A DNA stretch of 64,000 nt from Colwellia sp. C2M11 (GTDB taxonomy: Bacteria > Pseudomonadota > Gammaproteobacteria > Enterobacterales > Alteromonadaceae), in assembly GCF_018860915.1 (NCBI RefSeq), contig NZ_JAHKQD010000053.1, forward strand, positions 62,001 to 126,000. Reading direction: 5' to 3'. The notes below the pieces were generated by a model, which saw only the letters and a program-made list of their open reading frames with translations, was not told the origin of the DNA and did not search any database. Positions 36,273 to 44,386 of this stretch are shown here, in pieces. The position numbers and the translations under genes were made by a program. Every line of letters starts with the position of its first letter. The first letter of the stretch is position 1.

Positions 36273-36923
36273 GTGAAATCTACTTATAAACCTATCTCAG
36301 TAATCAGTGGCGATATTATCAACTCAACGGAGCTAAGCTCTGAGCAATTCGAACGACTGCTTACACGGATCAAAGATATCCAAACATGGATCAACGAAGG
36401 TAATAAATCAAATGTACATAGTATTGAACGAGGTGACGAATTTAAAACCGTAGTACATGATATTGAAAACGCACTCAGATACACTATTATCTATCGCGTT
36501 GCTATTAAAGCGCTAGGTAAGAAATTTGATAGCCGTATTAGCTTTGCTATTGCTTCAAATGCTGATCTACGTGAGTCTGTTTCTGAATCGATGGGGGAGG
36601 CATTCGTTCTTTCTGGTCGAGGATTAAAGAACTTAAAAAATGATAGACTGTATTTTGACTCTGATCACTTAGAGCTCTCAGAAAACTTTAATTTACTCTT
36701 TAAATATTTAGATAGACAACTAACTGAATTAACTGCACGCCAATGTGAAGTTATGCTACCAATGCTCAGAACAAATGACGCTTTATCAGTAAATGAACTA
36801 TCAAGTAGGCTTAATATTGCTGCTGCGACAGCCAGTAAATCACTTAAAGCATCAGGTTGGTCACTAATCAGCGAGTTAAATTACCGATTCATAAACCGAG
36901 TTATAGGTCTCAAACATGTTTGA
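36273..36923 (+). CDS. SatD-family protein with C-terminal HTH
   Basis: A 216-aa cytoplasmic protein matching the SatD family. The N-terminal domain (about 7-130) begins SVISGDIINSTEL, has RGDEF at 53-57 and a region GEAFVLSGRGLKNL near 108-121. In order and spacing these recall the FxDIxGST, GDGF and GxxVNxAARL motifs of class III nucleotide cyclases, so I infer a cyclase-like, possibly degenerate palm domain. The C-terminal part (about 150-200) is a winged-helix/HTH: LSVNELSSRLNIAAATASKS. The start is GTG with an AAGGAA site upstream. It overlaps the DUF3307 gene by 8 bp, so the two are translationally coupled. A decayed second copy of this locus lies at 44 kb. Confidence 0.8.
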   Translation: MKSTYKPISVISGDIINSTELSSEQFERLLTRIKDIQTWINEGNKSNVHSIERGDEFKTVVHDIENALRYTIIYRVAIKALGKKFDSRISFAIASNADLRESVSESMGEAFVLSGRGLKNLKNDRLYFDSDHLELSENFNLLFKYLDRQLTELTARQCEVMLPMLRTNDALSVNELSSRLNIAAATASKSLKASGWSLISELNYRFINRVIGLKHV

Positions 36924-37674
36924 TTTTTTTGATACGCTAATCCCTTTTTTACTTGTACATATCATTGGTGATTTTTATCTACAACCCAAAAAATGGGTAG
37001 ATGCAAAAAAACAAAAAAAACATCGCGCACCTGAGTTATATTTGCACTCATTATTACACGGTGTCGTGCTATTAATTCCTGCCATGGCATTAGGCCTTAG
37101 TTGGCAATCAACAAGTTTCTTGGTCGTTATTGTAGCCATAAGTCATTTTTTTATAGACCTATGGAAAGTATCTACACCTAACGGTCATAAGTTTTCCTAC
37201 TTTGTTATTGATCAGACTTTACATATATTTGTACTAGCAGGTATTTCATTTCACATGACGGACGATTTAACTATTGGATCTATGATACAACATGAAAAGT
37301 TTTCTGATGCTATCATGATCATATTTGCTTATTTGATCATCCTAAAACCAACGTCCATTGTGATTGGTAGCATATTGAAAAAGTATCCGATTTCAGCAAC
37401 CAATAATGAGGCAAGTGTTAATGGCCTTATCGCCGGCGGTAAGTTGATAGGTTATTTAGAACGAGTACTAATACTCACCTTTACACTTGTTGGGAGTTAT
37501 GCGGCAATAGGGTTTGTATTGGCTGCTAAATCAATATTTAGATTCGGTGAATTGAATAAATCTGACGATCGAAGTATGACTGAGTATGTGCTAATAGGAT
37601 CGTTAGTGTCGGTAGTAATCACAACACTGTTAGGAACCGTAATATCGCTTGGTTTAGATGTAAAAATAAAATGA
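36916..37674 (+). CDS. DUF3307 integral membrane protein
   Basis: A 252-aa protein of the DUF3307 family. It starts MFDFFDTLIPFLLVHIIGDFYLQPKKW, with the family hallmark HIIGDFYLQ (His and Asp in the first helix). HSLLHGVVL (about 43-51) and SHFFIDLWK (about 74-82) follow, giving a set of membrane-embedded His/Asp residues. Five to six helices are predicted. Its ATG lies within the end of the SatD gene. The pairing of SatD-type and DUF3307 proteins suggests a sensor/effector unit in which a nucleotide-binding regulator and a membrane protein cooperate. The biochemical function is unknown. Confidence 0.82.
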   Translation: MFDFFDTLIPFLLVHIIGDFYLQPKKWVDAKKQKKHRAPELYLHSLLHGVVLLIPAMALGLSWQSTSFLVVIVAISHFFIDLWKVSTPNGHKFSYFVIDQTLHIFVLAGISFHMTDDLTIGSMIQHEKFSDAIMIIFAYLIILKPTSIVIGSILKKYPISATNNEASVNGLIAGGKLIGYLERVLILTFTLVGSYAAIGFVLAAKSIFRFGELNKSDDRSMTEYVLIGSLVSVVITTLLGTVISLGLDVKIK

Positions 37675-37937
37675 ATAATACAAAGTGTATAAATAAAAGT
37701 ACTCTTTTGCGCACGATCATGTAAATAAATAGTGTCGCCTCACGATGGACCCCAAGGAAAACGATGCTTTGTTTACGTTATAAGCCAACATGTTCGCTTA
37801 ATTCACATCAATGCTCAGCGATATCTAAGCCCCAGATAAAAGCTCATATCACTAATGCATAAAAACAGATAAACGCCTCCTCGCATGCTTTCATGCCTGT
37901 TAAATATTTAGTAGTTAAGTTTTTGTTGATTAAACTT

Positions 37938-38417
37938 TTAGTGATTAAATTGCTCAAACTTTACAGCTAATTCTGATGCTATTTTATCTTGCCCTTTCAT
38001 TTTTAATACTTCGATTATACATTCTATCGTGCATAACCCACCTTTAGGTTGATTAGCCCTAAGTTTGTATAAAGAATCATTTGTCGTTTTCAACGTAAAT
38101 TTCGGCGCATCTTTTAAATAAGGGCTGTGATTGAAAATTTTATGTGACTCCTGCCACGTACCATCAATAATGATAATATTTTCATATTCTTCAATGCTTG
38201 CCTGTAATTCTGTCGAAGGTTCTTCTGATGAAGACTCTCCTTTAGAATACAATAACAACGCCTGATTGTTTTCTATTAGTTTAGTCAGGCCTTTATTAGG
38301 ATTTACTCTTTCCCAGAGTATACGTTCAACAATATCATTAGAATTACCTATCGCAAGAGAGCCAGTATTAGTTCCTCTATGTAACTCACGCTCATGTGTC
38401 AGTAAAAATATTTTCAT
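37938..38417 (-). CDS. DTW-domain protein (putative tRNA acp-transferase)
   Basis: A 159-aa protein with the DTW-domain pattern. The N-terminal HERELHRGTNTGSL matches the HxxE...NTG motif, the signature DGTW is at 85-88 (IIIDGTWQES), and near the end is LRANQPKGGLCTIE, matching the family's R...P...LxTxE. DTW proteins such as TapT transfer a 3-amino-3-carboxypropyl group from SAM to uridine in tRNA. This one is short and lacks the N-terminal Cys cluster found in TapT/YfiP, so its substrate may differ. It is transcribed opposite to its neighbours. Confidence 0.78.
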   Translation of the reverse strand: MKIFLLTHERELHRGTNTGSLAIGNSNDIVERILWERVNPNKGLTKLIENNQALLLYSKGESSSEEPSTELQASIEEYENIIIIDGTWQESHKIFNHSPYLKDAPKFTLKTTNDSLYKLRANQPKGGLCTIECIIEVLKMKGQDKIASELAVKFEQFNH

Positions 38418-38611
38418 TTATTTATATATTTATGCAATATTCCGCTTTAAATTCTTAAGCGTACTTTACACCACTACCCTCTCCAATAAAAACAAGCACT
38501 CTTCCGTAACGTTATTCACTTACTATTAACTGAATTAAACGCATAAGTCTGTCAATATTTAGGAAACTTGTTACAATGCTGTTTTTATTTTAGCTAAACT
38601 TTAGGCAAACA

Positions 38612-38956
38612 ATGGATAACAGTAATGACCCACTTCATGGCGTAAAACTTGAACAAATCTTAACCGAACTAGAAAAAAAAATTGGTTGGGAGCAAATGGG
38701 TGAGTTACTTAACATTCGTTGTTTTATGAATAAACCACGTCTTAAATCAAGTTTAAAATTTCTGCGTACAACCCCGTGGGCGCGCAGTCGAGTGGAAATT
38801 TTATACCTAAAAACATTTTGTAGTAAGCATAAAGAAACCGGAAAAATAATCAGAGCGATACTCGCGCAAGATAATAAAGTGGCACAAACGACGTCTAAAA
38901 ATCCTGATACCAGCAAGAACACTCCTTTTGTTTGGCCAACAGCGAAAAAGAAATAG
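38612..38956 (+). CDS. VF530-family (DUF2132) DNA-binding protein
   Basis: A 114-aa protein. Residues 5-70 match the VF530/DUF2132 family: DPLHGVKLEQILTELEKKIG, GWEQMGELLNIRCF and SSLKFLRTTPWARSRVE. The family has a helical fold and is thought to bind DNA. The C-terminal ~35 residues are a Lys/Thr-rich extension (ending FVWPTAKKK) not in the core. A fragment resembling this extension is found at 43.8 kb. A TTTAGGC sequence upstream may serve as RBS. Confidence 0.82.
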   Translation: MDNSNDPLHGVKLEQILTELEKKIGWEQMGELLNIRCFMNKPRLKSSLKFLRTTPWARSRVEILYLKTFCSKHKETGKIIRAILAQDNKVAQTTSKNPDTSKNTPFVWPTAKKK

Positions 38957-39028
38957 ATTTATGCCTCATGCCCTTATTAAAAGCAGAGGTAAATTTGCTG
39001 TCAAATATTTTTAAGTAGTTTCTAAAAT

Positions 39029-39077
39029 AAAAAAGGCATTAACAATAAAAAACTACCTTATCGTTAATACCTTTTTT
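39029..39077. terminator. Bidirectional rho-independent terminator
   Basis: Arms AAAAAAGG-ATTAAC and GTTAAT-CCTTTTTT (one mismatched position each) lie between the convergent VF530 and esterase-like genes. With T-runs on both strands it can serve both. Confidence 0.75.
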
Positions 39078-39094
39078 ACACTATGTAATAAGAC

Positions 39095-40657
39095 TTAAAG
39101 CGCCAAATCTAAACCTTCAATGATATATAAGCGATTGCCGTCAATGTCTGTTTGCCCAGCATCAAGGTATTTCTGTTCAAGTACACCACCAGATGCCCAA
39201 GTAGCAAAATCATCATCGTTTATTACACCAATAGTACTATCGTTGATTAACCACATACCTTCTAACTTGTCGTGTGGATAGCCAGTTTCTGCTACAAGAT
39301 CAACTAACAATGTTTTGCTGATAGTGTGAATGCCAGCACTTTCAATTGTTGACCATCCATCAGCTTCTAACGCAACTTCTTCTAGGGTTTTTCCGTCAAT
39401 TAACAGGCCTAATGCATCATCTTGTGTAATATTTGTACTTACTGAAACTGATTCAATGTCAGTTGCATTACTGATGTCGATTCTATAAAGATGCTTCATT
39501 GCTGAAATATCTTTATTGTAAAAACTACCATCACGCTCAATCACAACAAAATCAGTGTTACTTAATGCAACAATACCTGATTGTGAGTTTTGATTTTTTT
39601 CTTGTTTGTATAAATATTGACTTACAGCACCGTCTGTTAAGTTAACCGTTACAATACGTACAATGTCGTTATCTTTTACTGCACTACTTGGGTTGTAAAT
39701 AGTAGATTGCATTATACCAACCAATGTTGTTTCATCAGGCGTAATAGTTAAACCTTCCATGCCGCGGTTCGCACGTCGATTAGCAAATTCAGCAGGTAAA
39801 GTGAATATATTACGTGTATCGTCAGCAAAAGCATTAATACGACCAATTTCAACACCTTCAGCATTAAAGTGAACCATATGGGGACCATACTCATCACTTA
39901 CCCAAAAGGTTCCGTCAGACAGTGCCACTAAACCTTCGCCATCTAAGCCATAGTCATCTAGTTTAATTGGATTAGTTGTTTCATTAAACGCTAAGCTCAT
40001 GTCAACTACAATAACATTACCATCGGCGTCATACGGTGTTTCACCAGTGCCACCTAATGCAGCTGTATTAGGTAATCCTGATATTTCTGTACCGTCAGGA
40101 CGTTTTAATAATATGTCCTTAATTTTTTTAACATCGCCATTTTCTTGTAACTCAAATAACCCTATACGCGGTATATAATCGGGAGTAGGAAATTTTTTAC
40201 CGGTACCTTGCTCGCCTGTAAATGCCGCATTTGGTCCGCGATCTGTTAATGCATAGAATTGTGTAGGCTCTGTTGGATGAGCTACCATATCTGAGCCAAA
40301 GCCCCCGTTTCTAATTTCCATAAAACTTCCAGACTTTGCACCATTATCAATATCAGAGCGCATAACTGAATAAGGTAATGGAGATCCTGATGACGTGATT
40401 GGGTTTGCGTCACAGTTTGTGCTAGTTGTTGTTATCTCAGAGTCAGCTAAAACATTATCGCTATTACTATCTAAACCAGAGGTTACCTTTAGACCACCAA
40501 AAAAACATTCGCCATTACCTAGATTTAAGGCTTCATGGTTAATTAAACTATTTAACCCAGAAGAACCTTGAACACCATCTTTACCTTGTGAGCCATCATC
40601 ACATGCCGTTAAATATAGGGTAGCCATTAAAGCAAATGCTAGTTTTGTATGTTTCAT
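39095..40657 (-). CDS. Esterase-like/phytase-family lipoprotein
   Basis: A 520-aa lipoprotein with lipobox LTAC near residue 19, followed by a short Gly-rich collagen-like segment (DDGSQGKDGVQGSSG). The body is the 'esterase-like activity of phytase' beta-propeller family (PF13449). Motifs are GFGSDMVAHP and FYALTDRGPNAAF (near 125-155), DGEGLVALSDGTFWVSDEYGP (near 235-255) and NRGMEGLTITPDE. These proteins are extracytoplasmic and bind calcium; some hydrolyse phosphate esters. Substrate not determinable here. It is separated from the next upstream gene by a REP-like repeat. Confidence 0.85.
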   Translation of the reverse strand: MKHTKLAFALMATLYLTACDDGSQGKDGVQGSSGLNSLINHEALNLGNGECFFGGLKVTSGLDSNSDNVLADSEITTTSTNCDANPITSSGSPLPYSVMRSDIDNGAKSGSFMEIRNGGFGSDMVAHPTEPTQFYALTDRGPNAAFTGEQGTGKKFPTPDYIPRIGLFELQENGDVKKIKDILLKRPDGTEISGLPNTAALGGTGETPYDADGNVIVVDMSLAFNETTNPIKLDDYGLDGEGLVALSDGTFWVSDEYGPHMVHFNAEGVEIGRINAFADDTRNIFTLPAEFANRRANRGMEGLTITPDETTLVGIMQSTIYNPSSAVKDNDIVRIVTVNLTDGAVSQYLYKQEKNQNSQSGIVALSNTDFVVIERDGSFYNKDISAMKHLYRIDISNATDIESVSVSTNITQDDALGLLIDGKTLEEVALEADGWSTIESAGIHTISKTLLVDLVAETGYPHDKLEGMWLINDSTIGVINDDDFATWASGGVLEQKYLDAGQTDIDGNRLYIIEGLDLAL

Positions 40658-40792
40658 ATTTTGCCTGTTATTTAGTTAAATAAATCATTAGTCGAAATTT
40701 TAGACAAATATTAAAGATCTAGCATTACAGAAATATTACGCTTTTATAGCAGGATTGTGAATTTACGGCAGATTAATAAAAAGGGGAAAATA

Positions 40793-40862
40793 GGGTCAGA
40801 GCCGTTAAAAAATAGTAACAATATGAATGAGAACTGCTAGTAAATGTCACCAACCCCTTTTA
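40793..40862. repeat. REP/MITE-like repeat (GGGTCAGAGCC ... GTCACCAACCCC)
   Basis: About 70 bp beginning GGGTCAGAGCCGTTAAAA and ending ATGTCACCAACCCCTTTTA. The two ends, read inwards, are related as AAAAGGGGTC-type termini. Similar units occur at 43914-43974, 44237-44263 and 44278-44386, so this is a dispersed family. Confidence 0.6.
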
Positions 40863-40870
40863 TACTTTTT

Positions 40871-42403
40871 TTATTGTTCTTTTATTAGAGTAAAAATACA
40901 TTTTAGCCCTAATTCAATATTTTCAATGTGCATACCCGCAAATCCAAGTCGAATGAAGCGGTCTTGGCTTTGCGTTTTATCCACTAAAAACTGCGTTTCT
41001 TGTTGAATAAAAATACCATTGTCTAATGCCTTTTTTGCCAATTGCTCTGCACTTTGGGATATCTCTACCCACATTGCCATTCCACCGTCTGGGACGGTAA
41101 ATGATGTTACCTTTCCTAATGTTTGATAATGCATTAGCTGCTGAACCATAAAATCACGCCGTTGATTATAAACCTTAGTTGCCTTTCTTAAATAACGTTC
41201 AAAGTCTCCAGCTTTCATCCATCGTGCAATCGCATCCTGCATTGGTACGTTAACCTTATGATTTATGATGGTTTTGTAATTAACCACTGCATCACTTAAT
41301 GTTTTATCTAACGCCATAAATCCAATGCGCGCGCCAGGAAACATCACTTTAGAAAAGGTAGACAAATAGATAACCAATCCATTGGGATCATCACTCGCCA
41401 TAGGCGCTAACGGCTGGCATTTATAATGATATTCGTGGTCATAATCATCTTCAATAATCGCAATATTATATGCACTCGCAATACGATAAATCGCATGGCG
41501 CCGGCTCACTGGCAAAGTGACTGTTGTGGGATACTGATGCAGCGGCGTTAAATAAATCAGCTTAATAGGTTTGTTTCTTTTTATTTGCAGCTTAATTGCC
41601 TCTTCAAGCGCACTTGGGATCATACCTTTGTTATCTTGCTTTATAGAAACAACGTTGGCACCTGCACTTTTAAACGCTTTCCACGCAGGTTCATAGCCCA
41701 TAGCTTCTGTCGCTACACTGGTTTCAGAACAAAGTAATATCTGCGATAAAATATAAAGCGCTTCTTGAGAACCATTGGTGATCACAATTTCACGATTAAT
41801 CAGCGATCTTGCACGACGAAGATACTCTGTTATTTGCTCAATTAACGGCAAGTAACCTGCGGTATTACCATAATTTAGTTCGTTAATGTTAGGCCGACTA
41901 AATACCTCGCTGGTGTAACTTTTAAACTCATTAAAAGGAAATAAAGCAATATCAGGCATGCCACCGGCAAAATTAAAACGATAATTGGGTTTTACTTGAA
42001 CAGCGCTAGGCTCAACACTTTTTGTAAACTGCCAATTGAAAGATGAAGACTTACTATCTTGAAAAACGCCGATGCCAGCAACACTTTTTACCTGTTGCGA
42101 ACTATTTACGGGCAAATCCTCTGCAACAAAATAACCTTTGCGTTCTTGGCTAACAATCCATCCTTGTGCTATTAGCTCATTAAACGCCGCCATAACAGTG
42201 TGGCGATTGGTATTTAATTGTAAAGCAAGTTGTCTGGCTGATGGCAATTGTTCTAATGGTTTTGCTTTGCCACTTTTTATCGCATCACGCAATGCTTGGC
42301 TAATACTTAAGTATTTTGCCGTTCTCTTTCCACTTTTGCCCCCCTCTTTTCCCATATTTTCTAGAGAGAGGATTGAGAGTGCTGATAAATTAAGTGCTTT
42401 CAC
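40871..42403 (-). CDS. MocR/PdxR-type regulator (GntR-aminotransferase fusion)
   Basis: A 510-aa protein fusing an N-terminal GntR-type winged helix (about 25-95, QLPSARQLALQLNTNRHTVM) to a fold-type I aminotransferase domain (about 140-505). The PLP-binding lysine is in the segment YLSTFSKVMFPGARIGF near residue 355, and IIEDDYDHEYHY supplies the cofactor Asp. MocR proteins sense PLP or a related amine and control neighbouring genes. It diverges from the GNAT-PaiB fusion across 99 bp, the usual arrangement for its target. Confidence 0.92.
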   Translation of the reverse strand: MKALNLSALSILSLENMGKEGGKSGKRTAKYLSISQALRDAIKSGKAKPLEQLPSARQLALQLNTNRHTVMAAFNELIAQGWIVSQERKGYFVAEDLPVNSSQQVKSVAGIGVFQDSKSSSFNWQFTKSVEPSAVQVKPNYRFNFAGGMPDIALFPFNEFKSYTSEVFSRPNINELNYGNTAGYLPLIEQITEYLRRARSLINREIVITNGSQEALYILSQILLCSETSVATEAMGYEPAWKAFKSAGANVVSIKQDNKGMIPSALEEAIKLQIKRNKPIKLIYLTPLHQYPTTVTLPVSRRHAIYRIASAYNIAIIEDDYDHEYHYKCQPLAPMASDDPNGLVIYLSTFSKVMFPGARIGFMALDKTLSDAVVNYKTIINHKVNVPMQDAIARWMKAGDFERYLRKATKVYNQRRDFMVQQLMHYQTLGKVTSFTVPDGGMAMWVEISQSAEQLAKKALDNGIFIQQETQFLVDKTQSQDRFIRLGFAGMHIENIELGLKCIFTLIKEQ

Positions 42404-42502
42404 TGGTCTAGTTACAAGTTTATTTCTGGTTGTTTATAACATACCAGTTTAAGTAACAATACACACAATATTTATGACTTCAATACGATAAGGTGATTAA
42501 CA

Positions 42503-43714
42503 ATGAAACAGCCTATGCCTATTACACTCTCGAATGATGTGGTGACATTAATACCAATGACCGAAGAACACGCCCATGCTTTTTATCAAGCGGGTAAAGA
42601 TAAAGCAGTCTGGCGCTGGACGCCCCCCTACCAATGCGAAACACTAGAAACCGCTCAACAATGGATTAAAGAATCGTTGACCCAAGTGTCTAAAGGCGAA
42701 CAAGTCATGTTTGGCATTATTGATAATGCCACTGGCACCTTTGTTGGCAGTACACGTTATTGCAGTATTGATGTTGCAAATAGCGCACTAGAAATCGGCT
42801 TCACGTTTATTAAACCTGAATTTCAACGTAGTCACATCAATAGTCATTGTAAATTGCTGTTATTAACTCACGCGTTTGAAGGTTTAGGCACGGTGCGCGT
42901 ACAATTAAGAACCCATGAAAACAACCAAAAATCACGCAATGCTATTAGCCGCTTGGGGGCTACATTTGAAGGAATATTAAGAAGTCATCGTTTATTGTCA
43001 ACCGGCGAATACCGTAATACCGCTTTATTCAGCTTGTTAAAAAATGAATGGTCACACGTTAAATTAAACCTACAACAAAAAATAACAAACCACACGCACA
43101 ACGTTGTTTCAACAGGAGCAGCCCTACAAAAAACTAAAACAAGCGCAGCGTTAAATGAACACATTACATCAATAATAAAAGAATACCCCTTGGCACAAGT
43201 GATGATTGCAAGTAATGATAATTTACACGACCAAATAATTTACTTACCCGTATGTTTAAACCAAAACAAAAATGTAATAAACGGTCATTTATCTATCAAC
43301 AACAAAATAGCTTGGTTATTAGAAAATAACGCCAAAGTCACCTTAGTATTTCAAGGCGATGACGCTTATATTTCCCCTTTAACGCATGAGAAAATTAAAG
43401 TGCCAACGTGGAATTATCGCCGCATTCATATCACAGGTCACTTTCGCTTTTTATTACCAGAGCAGAACAAGCAACAAATGACATTACAAATAGATAATTT
43501 GGAAGCTGGACAATGGACTATGGAGGCTCAACCCGAACAAATGATCAATGGCATGTTAGCCAATATTCGCTGTTTTGAAATATCGATTGAACGCGTTGAT
43601 ACAATATTTAAACTCGGCCAACAAAAGCCTTTAGCGGTTAAACAAGCAATTGCAACGCAGTTAATGAAACAACATAAAACGTCACTAGCAAAAGCACATT
43701 TACTAGATGAGTAA
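42503..43714 (+). CDS. GNAT acetyltransferase-PaiB fusion
   Basis: A 403-aa two-domain protein. Residues about 5-185 form a GNAT domain: LIPMTEEHAHAFYQAGKDK, FVGSTRYCSIDVANSALEIG, the CoA-region motif FIKPEFQRSHINS, and ENNQKSRNAISRLGATFEG. Residues about 215-400 match the PaiB/FMN-binding family (PF04299): GHLSINNKIAWLL, FQGDDAYISPLTHEK, VPTWNYRRIHITG. In Bacillus, PaiA (a GNAT) and PaiB are separate. A fusion suggests an acetyl-transfer reaction linked to flavin or polyamine chemistry. The divergent MocR gene likely regulates it. A downstream hairpin is at 43737. Confidence 0.82.
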   Translation: MKQPMPITLSNDVVTLIPMTEEHAHAFYQAGKDKAVWRWTPPYQCETLETAQQWIKESLTQVSKGEQVMFGIIDNATGTFVGSTRYCSIDVANSALEIGFTFIKPEFQRSHINSHCKLLLLTHAFEGLGTVRVQLRTHENNQKSRNAISRLGATFEGILRSHRLLSTGEYRNTALFSLLKNEWSHVKLNLQQKITNHTHNVVSTGAALQKTKTSAALNEHITSIIKEYPLAQVMIASNDNLHDQIIYLPVCLNQNKNVINGHLSINNKIAWLLENNAKVTLVFQGDDAYISPLTHEKIKVPTWNYRRIHITGHFRFLLPEQNKQQMTLQIDNLEAGQWTMEAQPEQMINGMLANIRCFEISIERVDTIFKLGQQKPLAVKQAIATQLMKQHKTSLAKAHLLDE

Positions 43715-43736
43715 TCAGAAAAGGTGACCTAAACTT

Positions 43737-43765
43737 AATGCCGTTCACTTAAGGTGAATGGCATT
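43737..43765. terminator. Strong hairpin after the GNAT-PaiB gene
   Basis: AATGCCGTTCAC pairs with GTGAATGGCATT (12 bp with one G-T) around a 5-base loop, 23 bp after the stop codon. No T-run follows directly, so it may terminate weakly, protect the mRNA 3' end, or be part of the local repeat family. Confidence 0.5.
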
Positions 43766-43788
43766 ACGGCTCTACCCCTTTTATTTCT

Positions 43789-43868
43789 CTCGCCTATAAT
43801 AAAGAAGTAGCACAAACCACTTCCATCAAACCCACGTCTTTGTTTGGCTAATAACGAAAAAGAAATAG
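43789..43868 (+). pseudogene. Broken 3' end of a VF530-type gene
   Basis: This 80-bp stretch aligns with the last ~96 bp of the intact VF530 gene (38861-38956). Frame 1 reads LAYNKEVAQTTSIKP where the intact gene reads LAQDNKVAQTTSKNP. The DNA then continues TTTGTTTGGCTAATAACGAA where the intact gene has TTTGTTTGGCCAACAGCGAA, with a 1-bp frameshift and the same AAAAAGAAATAG end. Only the C-terminal extension is present; no start or core domain. It begins directly after a CTACCCCTTTTATT repeat end. Confidence 0.72.
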
Positions 43869-43913
43869 ACTTATGTGTCAAATTTTAGACATTAGGCACG
43901 AATTGTAGTGAAT

Positions 43914-43974
43914 GGAATCAGAGCCTTTAAAATATAGTGACAATAGCTAGCAAGTGTCATCGACCCCTTTTATT
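43914..43974. repeat. REP/MITE-like repeat copy
   Basis: Starts ATCAGAGCCTTTAAAATATA and ends GCAAGTGTCATCGACCCC followed by TTTTATT. It is the same family as 40793-40862 and 44278-44386. It lies between the VF530 fragment and the second set of TTAGCC palindromes. Confidence 0.6.
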
Positions 43975-43978
43975 CTTA

Positions 43979-44024
43979 TTAGCCAAAAAAGGCTAAATTG
44001 AAGTTATTAGCCAAAAATGGCTAA
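43979..44024. promoter_or_regulatory. Second set of phased TTAGCC palindromes
   Basis: TTAGCC-AAAAAA-GGCTAA at 43979-43996 and TTAGCC-AAAAAT-GGCTAA at 44007-44024 have centres exactly 28 bp apart, the same spacing as the three palindromes before the SatD-like gene. They run straight into a DUF3307 gene remnant, so they no longer drive an intact gene. Confidence 0.75.
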
Positions 44025-44166
44025 ATCAATATTTAGATTTGGTGAATTGAACAAGTCAGACGATCGAAGTATGACTGAATATGTGCTAATAGGATCTTTA
44101 GTGTAGGTAGTAATCACAACACTATTAGGGACCATAATTTCGCTGGGTTTGGATGTAAAAATAAAA
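44020..44166 (+). pseudogene. 3' remnant of a second DUF3307 gene
   Basis: Translation in frame gives AKSIFRFGELNKSDD, RSMTEYVLIGSLV, a TAG stop, then VVITTLLGTIISLGLDVKIK. This equals the last 50 codons of the intact DUF3307 gene at 37.5 kb, apart from a Val-to-Ile change and the TCG-to-TAG nonsense. Many third positions differ, so the copies had diverged under protein-level selection before decay. The 5' junction falls where GGCTAAAT of the palindrome meets GGCTGCTAAAT of the gene, consistent with a microhomology deletion that removed satD and most of the DUF3307 gene. Confidence 0.82.
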
Positions 44167-44236
44167 TCAGGCTATTAACATTACTCCTGTATTTTATGGC
44201 TACCAACTAAACCAGCAATATTACCCGACCCCGAAA

Positions 44237-44386
44237 TAGCAAGTGTCACCGACTCCTTTTATTTTACATAAGTAGATGGGGCAGAGCCTTTTAAAATATA
44301 TAAATGAATCATGAATGTATTAATTTGGTTCTGACCTTTCTGATTCGAATGTAAATAGATATCAAATGTCACCGAGCCCTTTTATT
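44237..44386. repeat. Two adjacent REP/MITE-like units
   Basis: A partial unit (TAGCAAGTGTCACCGACTCC then TTTTATT, 44237-44263) is followed by a longer unit from GGGGCAGAGCC (44278) to CACCGAGCCCTTTTATT (44386). The longer one contains an inner palindrome CAGAGCC...GGTTCTG like that at 35884. They separate the DUF3307 remnant from the next gene. Confidence 0.6.

Noticed and set aside
44069-44178. Readthrough of the DUF3307 remnant as an active short protein
   Set aside because: The remnant has an internal TAG and lacks a start codon with RBS, so it is treated as a pseudogene.
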